NCBI GenBank assembly: GCA_033085395.1
Contig: MU853201.1
Span: 35,720 to 99,719 of the forward strand
Reading direction: 5' to 3'
DNA length: 64,000 nt
DNA from: Xanthoparmelia taractica
Lineage: Eukaryota; Ascomycota; Lecanoromycetes; Lecanorales; Parmeliaceae
The notes below the pieces were generated by a model. The model saw only the letters and a list, made by a program, of their open reading frames with translations. It was not told where the DNA came from and ran no database searches. A program made the translations under genes and the position numbers. Of this stretch, positions 54,765 to 64,000 are shown piece by piece. Every line of letters starts with the position of its first letter. Position 1 is the first letter of the stretch.

Positions 54765-57700
54765 CCCATGTGGCAAGCCTTGGGGCTCTTTTTGTGAATG
54801 CGTTGCGGCGCCTCTGTGAAGACTTCAGAGTCAAGGCCAAATGAGTGCGACGGAATAGTATTCAGTCCGTGAAGAGAGAGTCTGCTAACAATCTAGACCG
54901 TCTGGAGCTGACCTTGACCCATTACCAGAATCCGTCCAAATTTCACCACCAGGCCGGCATTACACTACCTATGGCTGTACAAAAATATCGCTCCTCTGAC
55001 CATCAGCTAGACGAAAGAAGCACACGGACTTGATTCTGCGACCTTTACAATGCCTGGGGATGGAGACGTGGATGCGAAGAATTTCCAACTTCAGCCCTTG
55101 CTTCATTTACTTCAAGGTAATTGGTCTCGAACGATCTATGAGAATGCACATACCGACCTCTGCAACACTGGTTTCCCAGCCATACGCTCTGACCACACGA
55201 CCTTCTACAGCCCGTGATGAAACAGCCATACCTTCCGCGATACTGTGGGTAAGCCTTCATGACCCCGCCTCAACATCTGAGCGCTAGACACTAACGAACC
55301 CACCCACATATCTTGACCCTCTTACAGAACTTACAACCTATTCCAACCTTTTTGTACTTCCGGTGGTACATTTCTTCGAAGGCTTAAAGGGCTCTTGTTG
55401 ATCTACTAACCATCTCGCACCACTGCCGTCGTTCATATATCGTGCCGCTTCCACCAAACTCAATAAAACCCCAACTCAGATCTATACCAGTCACACGGCT
55501 TTGAAATCCTCACAGTAGCGCGCAACCTCCCTCCGCGGTGATCCCGCACCAAATCATCCTCGTCCCAATCGCCTCACACCTACAAGGCACTACTTCCTTC
55601 CCGACTAAAATCGGCCACCTACTACTTCTAAGTTCTAGCGCTTTTCCTGTGTCGCGCTGAGCGATCAATACTTTACGAAGTAAGAAGAATGACTCCCCAG
55701 GCCAGCAGGCTCTTCTCCTCCAGTGACTGCGCTGAAGCCTATCCATCCAATCGCGACCTTCATAAGGATCTCCGCACCAAGGATCTCCAGACGGTGAAAT
55801 CTACGCCTCGTCTCACGATTTATTGTCATAAACTGGCCAACCGCATTCGACCTCTTTATTCCCGCCTCGACAACTTCTTTGAACCCAATACTTGGACCAG
55901 TTTTACATCCCTGTCTCCTTGTCTCTGACCTTACCTTCTGAATTCCGCAACCGATACAACATAAAATCGATGGTCTATGGAAAAAATACGCCCTCTTCAC
56001 CACAGTTAAGAATCAGATACTGCTGGTTTCAAACATCGTTATTCCACTATCAATTAGAAATCATTCCAGCTGTGAACTTCATCTTGCGCAATCTCGATAT
56101 AACTGCATACAAAACGAGATGGCACCCCGGTCGCCAAACCAAACATCATCATCAGAACTGCCAAAGACAAATATCAGGCCATCATATTCAAGGCCAAGAC
56201 ACCAACCGACTGGCCGGGTAATCTCAGAAGATGCCTCAATTCCTCTTTCGACTTCAGATTCAACTCAATTCAATACAGAAGCCACGCCAAAATCGATCTC
56301 ACCTCAAAGACCCGACCATCCTCTCATATACCGCACTCAGTGTTCATATCAACCCAAGCAGCCTCTTGACCCAACGCCGAATGTCATATTCTACAACCCC
56401 ATCTCCACAATATCACTATTATCCAGGCCCTCAGATATCACCATATTCGCCACTAAACACAGGCTGAATGTCAGCTTGAGACCACACCATTGCTCAGCAT
56501 CGACCCCAAAATACCAACTTTCCCTCGCAAAGGGTGTCCCTAACACCTGTCTCAATTCATACCATCAAGTTATGGCATAATTCTATCAAGCAATATCACC
56601 ACACTACGTACGACCACTTTCATCACATCCCAAGTGAGCTGAAAGTCTTGCTGATGTGGAGAGGATACTGATATCTTCAGAACAACAACAAAGACCCTCG
56701 CAGAATTTCGTAACATCAGAAGTACTCCCAGTGACGAGCTTGACAACCCGGTTTCGACAGCGCAAAGACGTCTAACAGTCTCAGCGCTTCGGCCTGAGAT
56801 ATCACGCACCCATAACTTCTGTCATTATGAACGTGTGCAATCATCACATTCAGTCAAATCCCATCACTGAGCTGTTTTCAACCAAGAAGTCGATGCTCAC
56901 TTCCCGCTTTAGTAAGCCTACCACATTTTTCGTATGTATAACAGTGTGAACGATGAAGCTGATTGATACTCATCTGGTCTCTATATTACCACAATCCTCC
57001 CCATGCTAGACTATACCGATATGCTCCGTATAAGGCCCAACGCCATAGCAGTAGCCAATTCCGGTTTCGATCACGTCTTATATTCAAGCCGGCGAAATGA
57101 ACGGCGCTCATCTCAACATTGCACGGTTCCTGCAGCAGTGTCGTAATGAGCTCTTTCGCCGCAAAACGTGGCAATACGACGCCCTCCAACAGTACGATGA
57201 CGCCACTACTCTACAAGACTGTCGACAGGATATAACCTCAACCCGGGAAGAACCCATCCCCTCGAAGCTTCAATCCAAAAGGTAATACTCCTACCGACCC
57301 TGCACTTTCTGCCTTCTATTTTCCTTGCCCATAACGCCCCTGAATCATCAACCCGACCACGCTCAGCACTAGCATCTACCCTCCCTGGCCCAACGCAGTG
57401 ACAAAAAAGACTCTCCACCGTGATAAAACACGCCTTCACGCCACACTGACCCTTTGACACATCTCTAATATGGGGATCTTCTACAGGTATATACCTTGCG
57501 AACGAACAACCCGTGCTCCTTCAGCCGACAATGACCGCTGTTGCCCGGGAACTACCATTGAGAACTCATCCGTTCACGCGTTCTACGACACTTGCGTAAC
57601 GTTACAGATAGCGCTACACACGGCGAACACGGAAAAGTCCTTATTTGTTGGCGACTCTAATCTAAGGGTTTTGGGAGGAATCGAACGTCTCAGAGAAACG

Positions 57701-58464
57701 GAGCCCGATGAAAGGCGGGGGCCTCAGAAGGAATTGTGCGTTGGAAGATTTGGGCATCACTCAAAGACCAATTCCATGGGGGGGGCAACGTTGTTGAGAG
57801 ACTTGTCGAAGAAAGAGATTGGAAGGACATGAATGCACGCACGATGTGACACGGTTCAATGACCATTCTTGCCTACCATTCTTGGGGGTACGACGTGCTA
57901 GGGGAGTTGAAAAAGGAGATTGGAAGGGTAAGGACTTGGAATTGAGATGCCCAAGTTGAGTTCTAAGACTCTTATCAGGGAAGCTTTACCAGCGAAGATG
58001 GTGGAGACTGGGTGACCGTGGGAAGGCGAGCTCCGCAGAGACTATAACCTTGACACCTTGAGACGAAAGACACCGTTGAATTACCGTCATCGATGCCGAC
58101 TCCAACGCCAGCACCGACGTTGAATGGCCTCGAGGATGGCTTTGGGGATAGCATCCGGGCTGACAAGTTGGCCGGGCGCCTGCCGGGGTGCTATCGGGTT
58201 GAAAGCTCTTCACTGAGAGTCGGGGGGTACCGCTGGACTTATACCACAGCAAACCACGGCTATTCCGAGCCACGCAACCTCCCACTGTGCCTATGATCAT
58301 TTCGCAAGCCTTTGTACACCCACAACGATGGCTCCGCAAGCTGCCGTACAATCCTTATACCCGCCTACGCCAGCCACCACCGGGGCCTACGCAATTCACA
58401 ATGCGGCCGATATGAAATACTAGACGGGCCCAAGCGACTCCTGGAGTAGGGTGCAATCGAGGCG
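54765..58464. other. 3.7 kb without a recognisable gene
   Basis: Many short frames on both strands, none with a known domain. The longest plus-strand frame (56119-56580, 153 codons, Ser/Pro/Thr-rich) reads like non-coding sequence. Composition is ordinary, so this is not RIP-type decay of repeats. Confidence 0.5.
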
Positions 58465-58770
58465 ATGGCTTTGTTTTTTTCTTTTGTTAGTGCTACCACG
58501 ACTCCCGCTATAGCGGAAGGCGCCCCTGTTTGCTTGATAGTTGAGAAAGGGCGGTTGGGGAACCTAGCAATTGATCGTTTTCCTTATGATGGGGGGTTGT
58601 TACAGGCAAGGGGCACCGATTATTACGGACAAGGCGCACGGCATATCAATACGCAGTCAATGGTAGTTTGCACGTCATACGAGCGGAGTGGTTTCTATTT
58701 TCGATACATAACTAATGATGGAAACAAATATCGTTTCCGTTTTTGCGAAGATTACAGTCGCCAATGGTAG
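58465..58770 (+). CDS. Possible small secreted protein
   Basis: 101 codons beginning MALFFSFVSATTTPAIAEG, a weak signal peptide, followed by a Tyr/Phe/Arg-rich mature part with three Cys (PVCLIV, VVCTSY, RFCEDY). No homologue is known to me. Start context (GCGATGG) is good. It could be an effector-like orphan or a chance frame. Confidence 0.35.
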   Translation: MALFFSFVSATTTPAIAEGAPVCLIVEKGRLGNLAIDRFPYDGGLLQARGTDYYGQGARHINTQSMVVCTSYERSGFYFRYITNDGNKYRFRFCEDYSRQW

Positions 58771-58857
58771 TTAGACATGATGATTTGTGTTTAAGGTAGA
58801 ACTACTTACCGCCTACACACTATTGACAGTGGCTAACTTCTACATGAGACCACTCAT

Positions 58858-60300
58858 TTACTTATTCCAAATGCGTTGTTTTCTTTTTTTCGTGTTCTTC
58901 AGTTCTTGACTTCCCATTAACGAATCGAGCGTAACTCTGCAAATCGCACGTATTCCCCGCTTCCTTCTTCCTCCCGGCCCCCGCTCCGGCCACCCCCCCA
59001 AGTGCCCGGCGTGCTTCATCCAACGGAGCGCCCCTAACGAATCGATACCCATCACATCTTTCTCAACCCGACCAGTTCCATCATCGCCCATTGTCCTCGC
59101 TGCAATAAGCTCCAAAACCTCATCGCAAGCATTGAATACCTTACTGATTTTGCCTGGGAAAATGTAAACGACTTGATCTTTCTCAAAGACAACGGAGGAG
59201 CGGAATTCGCTGTGCGTCCGCAGCTTCGCCAATACGGTGCCTTGCCAGCCTCGATAAACGAATCTCTCTTTAAAGGAAGGCCAGACCGGGTCATCTCGTC
59301 TTCCGCCGTATGCGGATCTATAGAGTGACGGTTGAATCCTCAGAGATGCGGTCTAGAAGGCTTTGTGCTTGTCCCGGCTGCGGGAAAGAACCGAGGATGT
59401 TGTAACTGCCGTGTGTGAGGATGTAGTCTCTTGATGATTTCTTTATTGGGTTGCCTCCGTTCGGCTCCTCTGTGTCATGGCAAGCACTGTCACTGCACAG
59501 CAAGGGATAGTCGCTCGGCCCTTGATCGATGCTTGGCATCAAGCAGGGAAACCAATCATCCATGACCATGAAGGAAATGGGTTTCTCCTCTGGTGATGTG
59601 TCCTCGTAACAGAAGGCTAGGCATACTTGGTACACCACATCAAGATCTGGAGGGTGTGTTTCGACTCCTGGCGCCGGAGTCAGGGATTGGTATCCAGTGG
59701 CGCTGATGATTAGGTCCGTGTCCAGGAATTGACGCCGCGTACAACCATCCTTGCCATTAGCGGTGTAAAACACCATGAGAGGGCCGTACGGTCGTCGTCG
59801 AGTCCGCTCGACCTCAGCATCGAGTATTCGTTTATGGCAGTAAGTTTCCGTTCGAAGTAGCTCTGAAGTTCTCTGCCAACTGCAATGCTGGGTTCGCTGA
59901 GATCGTACGCCGAAGATACCCCTCGAATCGCCTTTGCTTCAACATCAATCCGTCGACATTCCTTGGTCTCATGTGACACAGCTTCGAACGTCTTCTCAGA
60001 GACTTTGGGCAAATGGTTTTCTGCATCACGTTCTCCAAGAGCGTACATGGATTCCTCATGAGACTTGACAAGCTCGGGATATGTCTCACAGAACCGGTCG
60101 AAGGATGAACGGCAGCTTTCTCTCGTGGACTTTGATCGAGGACAATGCGGACCTCTGTTTAAACGGATACCAATTTGTCCAGAGCAGCCTTGAAAGATTG
60201 CTGGGTGCTTTTCATGGACAGTAACTGAGTATCCTAAATTGGCCCACTCTATCGCAAGGTGGCAGCCGTTCCAGCCGGTTCCTATAATGGCAATCCTCAT
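58858..60300 (-). pseudogene. FAD-dependent monooxygenase/oxidoreductase, broken by at least two frameshifts
   Basis: From the ATG at 60300: MRIAIIGTGWNGCHLAIEW (FAD-binding GxGxxG), SVTVHEKHPAIF, GIRLNRGPHCPRS, EPSIAVGRELQSYF. Near 59,820 the frame shifts by one base (to VERTRRRPYGPLMVFYTANG), then LIISATGYQSL, VVYQVCLAFCYED, PISFMVMDDWFPCLMP and YILTHGSYNILGSF follow. Near 59,325 a second shift (after DSTVT) leads to VWPSFKERFVYRGWQGTVL, AKLRTHSEFRSSVVFE and FPGKISKVFN. All pieces are collinear with a fungal FAD oxidoreductase family of about 450-500 residues. No introns fit at the joints. Neighbour of the broken GMC gene on the same strand. Confidence 0.75.
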
Positions 60301-60802
60301 ACTTTAGAGGGCGAGCCGATCTATCATTGTATTGTGCGGATGCTACAATGTCCATGAAGATGCCCATTCAAACAGTGACGGATGTCTGACGACATGATTT
60401 ATAGTCGCTGCTTAGGGGAATCTCTTCATCACTTTGCCACAACGGCTTGCGTACAACTACAGACGCTGTATGGTGTAACATTGCAGACCGATCGGGAAAT
60501 TCATATGATCATCATGGCAAGCACAGACGCCCATAGGATTCTAGTATTGGAAACTAGCTGATTGGCTTTGACTAGATCTGCATGAAATCTTCTTCGAATC
60601 TATCTATCGAGCCCTCGGCCGGATTCCTATGTTTTACGCTGAAATAAGCCACTTCAAAGCCTGCGCCCGAAAGACCTTAGACGCTAAATCCAACCCAATG
60701 TGAGCTGCGACCGAGCAAGACGGAGCTAGTGACCTTCACTATGGTAGAAGCAACATTTAATGCTTTGGCCATTCTCCGTCATGAGTGACATCAGGCTGCC
60801 AA

Positions 60803-62430
60803 TCATATTTCATCCGCTATCTTCAAGGCCAGCATATAGACCGTAGTCATTGGATGCCCCAGGGGGACGAAAGGAAAGCTACTTGCATCGACAACTCGCA
60901 AGCGACTAACTTCCCTCACCCTAGCCTGAGAGTCCAATACCGCCATTGGATCGTCCGATCGTCCCATCTTACAAGAGGCCCACGCATGCTACAGCTGGAT
61001 GGAGCTCTCCCGGATATGCTGCAGGATCTCATCATCGCTCTTGGTGTCACCATAACCGGGGAAATACTCTTTGCCAATGGTGACTCCTGGCATCGACTCC
61101 CAGAGGTGACGTACGCGTCTGAAAGCAGCGAGTGCCATTTCAATGTCGATGGGATGGTTGAGGTGATTTGGATTGATCAGTGGCGAGTCCCGCATGGAGG
61201 CGCTGCGGATCGAGACATCTCCGACGGAAAAGGATGCGACGCCGGCCGCGGAGATGGTTTCATAGTTAAAGCCATCTCTAAGGTCAGCAGTGGCATAATC
61301 CCTGTTGTAGCCGTCGAAGCCATTCTCAATGAGATATTCACATCTGGCCAGTCCGAAGGAAATGCAGCATCTAAAGCCGATCGAGCCGATTCGCTAATAG
61401 CGCCGTGTGGTAACTTTTCAAAGCCAACGTAGGCTGGACCATGGGTTAAGGGGCCGCTAGCTTTGGCCAAAAATTCCTCGTCAGCTAAAGTGGCGTAAGC
61501 CGGGTCGTTCAGGAGTGCAGAGGCCGTCTTCACTTTGACTCGGTAAGATACCCCGGAGTAGGTGTGATCTTGGAGATTCTGGCCGACTCCAGGTAAGTCT
61601 TGCAGAACTTCAATTCCATGACTCTGCAGAAGCTCGCGAGGTCCAATGCCAGAACCCCTGGATTTTGCTCAGCAACGGACTTCTATGGGAGGGGAAACAG
61701 CAAACATAAGAAGCTGTGGAGACTGAAAAGCCCCCGCAGACAGAATGACCTCTTTGTCTGCCTCTAGAAAGTATGATTTCCCCACTGTCTCGACTTATAC
61801 CCCTTGGGCTGCTCTCTGATCATTAAAGACCACCTTAGTAGCCATTGTCCGAGTGTAGACTTTTATAGAAGTCTGTCTCATAGCCTCAGCTAAGAAGCTT
61901 GTTTGGGAAGAGCTTCGATGGCCGGTCACCGGATCGACCGTCCCCGGCACCCATCCTGAACCCTTCAAGGTCCCTGTTTGAGTTCTCTGATTCAACGCCG
62001 CCTCTTGGAGCACAAGCCATCAGGTACGATACAAATCCGAAAGCAGATAGTTGGAGAACACATCAGAAAATAAGGCCGGATTTCTTGATTATTTATCAGA
62101 GAGAAGATTGATCTAGAAACACGCACCAGAGTTGAATCCGATTCGAGATGGATAGATTCCAAGTGATTTTCATTCCTTTTCTAGCCCACGTACCTAATGG
62201 CATTACCCAGTTAGGCCACGATATCTAGAACAGCCCAGGATTCCTGGTTTCGAAGGCCTTTGAATCGAACAAGACAGAACCGTTAGCTGGCCAACGCTTG
62301 TCTACATCTGGTGGAGTCAAGCGGCAGCTACTTTTGAAATATGGGAGGATGTTATCCAAGGTATACGAGTCGTCCCCGACTTCATCCGCCCATTTTTGAT
62401 AGGTCTCTTGCGTTCCTCTGGAAACTCAGC
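60803..62430 (-). pseudogene. GMC oxidoreductase (glucose-methanol-choline family), degraded
   Basis: Collinear pieces on the minus strand: QKWADEVGDDSYTLDNILPYF (62,390), GSGWVPGTVDPVTGHRSSSQ (61,960), VILSAGAFQSPQLLMF (GMC signature 2), LPGVGQNLQDH, GPLTHGPAYVGF, FPSDWPDV. Then a 1-base frameshift near 61,310 leads to EYLIENGFDGYN, FNYETISAAG, INPNHLNHPIDIEMA, and after SIQL a TAG at 61,001-60,999 (where Tyr is expected) HAWASCKMG, LRVVDASSFPFVPLGHPMTTVY (active-site region) and the stop at 60803. An early stop also follows GLF near 62,228. The N-terminal FAD-binding part was not found. Family members oxidise alcohols and often sit in metabolite clusters. Confidence 0.75.
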
Positions 62431-63008
62431 TTCGGGGATTTGGCATATAAAGGTCTTCCCTCATTTGCTTGAAGGTCTCACTTGTGATATGCACCGTGAG
62501 CTCTCGCACTGCAGCCGCTAAGAGTCTTCCCACGAGCGTAGTACATACGGGGCTCGTTCAAACCCTGTGAAAAGTCTGTCAGACATTTTCCCGAGAATTA
62601 TATTCGATGCTCAACGGACTGCCTGCGGCTCCGTGACGAAGTCCCAGTCTATGATGATATTCACTATCTACTTGCTCTGGCTATCGCGGATCATGCTATA
62701 TGGGGTATAAATTTATTGAAGATCTATAGCGGTTACAAATATCTCCAAGTGAAGACGAACTTATTCTTCGATGGAATAATTCCGCAGAGGCTCTATCTAT
62801 ACTGCGCAATGTTACTATATAACACGATATCATCGAAGAGTCGCTTCTAAAGAGAATCTTCGATCGTATTCTTAAATCTATATTGAATCTTTCGAGATAC
62901 TTAGATAATATCACAGTTTATATTATACGTCGTTACCTCGGCAAGAAGATTAATAGTAAGCGATCTCGAGAAATAAATAGAAAGTAGAACTCGATCTCGC
63001 TAAGAAAC
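62431..63008. other. Decayed sequence becoming AT-rich
   Basis: The left part may hold the lost N-terminus of the GMC gene. From about 62,690 it is AT-rich with TA-rich codons, like the RIP-mutated blocks. Confidence 0.5.
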
Positions 63009-63235
63009 TGTTAGGAATGGGGCCTTGGCCCCTAGGCGAGGGGATCCTGGATCGCTTGGCATACGTAGGCTTGGCGGACCCTTGGCGGACATGCTTAAAC
63101 AACGACCCCCTTAGGTTTCCTTTTCTTCTTCCTTAAGAATTAGTCTTACCATTAGATCTATATGTGAAATATATATCTTTCTAATTCCACACTGCTACAT
63201 AACTCTAAGGCTCTGATCTAGGATCAAGTCTAACA
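63009..63235. mobile_element. Solo LTR with 5-bp target duplication
   Basis: 227 bp starting TGTTAGGAATGGGG and ending GTCTAACA, flanked by GAAAC on both sides (63004-63008, 63236-63240). It is a different family from the LTRs at 5250 and 21,039. It is less AT-rich than its surroundings, so it is younger than the decay of the host sequence. Confidence 0.88.
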
Positions 63236-64000
63236 GAAACGAATAATATAGAGAGATACATCGAAGTTGAACGATCCCGGTATATTAATTAGACCGATTC
63301 TCATATATACGATTAAAGCTATATAGCGAATATCTTCTCTGTCGATAGAAGATTAACTTTCTTAAATAAATTAGTTTAGTATAATCACGTCGACTATTTT
63401 TAGTTCTTTATTATGTTTTATAAAAGTGTGAGAGCGCTTTCCAATTGTACCATAAAGCCAAAAATATGAATCATGGGTTCGGGTGCCGCGCTTTATACGA
63501 AGGCGCACTCTATTTGCCCATATGAAGCCCATACGACGTACCCGGGACCCCACACTAGTACTCATACGGCTCCGTACAGCCTAACAAAAAGAGACTTTTT
63601 AAGTAGACTATCAGCCGAGACCCGATAAAGAGAATACGATTAGACGAGACTCGCAACTTTTAGAACTTAAGAGTAAAGTTCATCGACTTAAAAAAAAAAT
63701 AAAAAATAGTATCGCTTTTCAAATTAAAGCGGCCGAAAGCAAAGTTCGTGATTATCGAGTTAGTCTTACGAAGAAGAGCTTATAGCAATATAAACTCGAA
63801 TGAATTTAGTAGCGGCGAGACTAGAAAGTTAAGACTCGCGGAAAGAAGCGTCTCGACGATAATGAACAAACAGATCTCTTAGAGATTCTATCACAAGTAA
63901 TATTAGAACGCGGTCGCCTCACACGTACGGGTCGGAAAGGTGTGGTATCTGTTGAACATAGTCGTTTTCAACTTTTTTTCAACTTTTTTTAAAAAATTAT
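63236..64000. other. AT-rich decayed repeat block at right edge
   Basis: No open frame of interest; frequent TAA/TAG and A/T runs (63,690 and 63,970). A less decayed island at 63,430-63,600 has ordinary composition. Probably further transposon relics continuing beyond the window. Confidence 0.55.

Noticed and set aside
60785..61432. 215-codon plus-strand frame
   Set aside because: It lies opposite the GMC oxidoreductase relic, whose minus-strand pieces match the family in order.
1..64000. tRNA, rRNA and snRNA genes
   Set aside because: No cloverleaf with A/B boxes or conserved rRNA segment was recognised by eye; a covariance-model scan would be needed to exclude small ones.

Overview
The window is from a filamentous ascomycete (Pezizomycotina). 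The evidence is short 50-160 nt introns with GT..AG borders and CTRAY-like branch points, a non-reducing polyketide synthase (PKS) cluster, fungal-only families (DUF6594, fungal STAND N-domain, Snu66, GT34, fungal HNH protein), CCCTAA telomere repeats, and long AT-rich blocks whose retroelements carry the C-to-T/G-to-A decay of repeat-induced point mutation (RIP). I cannot assign genus or class.

Positions 1-15.7 kb hold a secondary-metabolite cluster that closely matches the orsellinic-acid/F9775 (ors) cluster of Aspergillus nidulans in content. It has an NR-PKS (SAT-KS-AT visible, running off the left edge), an amidohydrolase decarboxylase (orsB), a tyrosinase (orsC), a medium-chain dehydrogenase/reductase (orsE) and the C2H2-type OrsD protein (orsD). 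A SnoaL/NTF2-like enzyme gene and an MFS exporter gene lie with them. Gene pairs are divergent, and two of their shared promoters contain small repeats. The SnoaL-like gene is preceded by three decayed tandem copies of its own promoter plus first codons. A foldback element with an inserted solo LTR sits between the SnoaL gene and orsB.

Positions 16-26.1 kb are mostly an AT-rich, RIP-mutated block: a minus-strand Ty3/gypsy element whose reverse transcriptase is interrupted by a small gag-only Ty1/copia-like element with perfect 5-bp target duplications. The block ends near an internal array of telomere repeats at 26,144-26,170. That array truncates a SNF2-type helicase gene, whose stop codon lies in the TTAGGG repeat. 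From there to about 31 kb only gene fragments are seen.

Positions 31-54.6 kb carry ordinary chromosomal genes: DUF6594, a GT34 glycosyltransferase, mitochondrial aspartate aminotransferase (with an apparent 3-nt microexon), the phosphorelay protein Ypd1, an RGG/poly-Q zinc-knuckle protein, Pth2, Snu66, a small secreted protein and an HNH-domain protein. Pseudogenes (STAND N-domain, RBR ligase, a membrane protein with a frameshift), a second foldback element and a 100-N assembly gap are mixed in. Positions 54.8-64 kb are gene-poor. They hold two adjacent broken oxidoreductase genes (FAD monooxygenase-like and GMC), a solo LTR and another AT-rich decayed block at the right edge.
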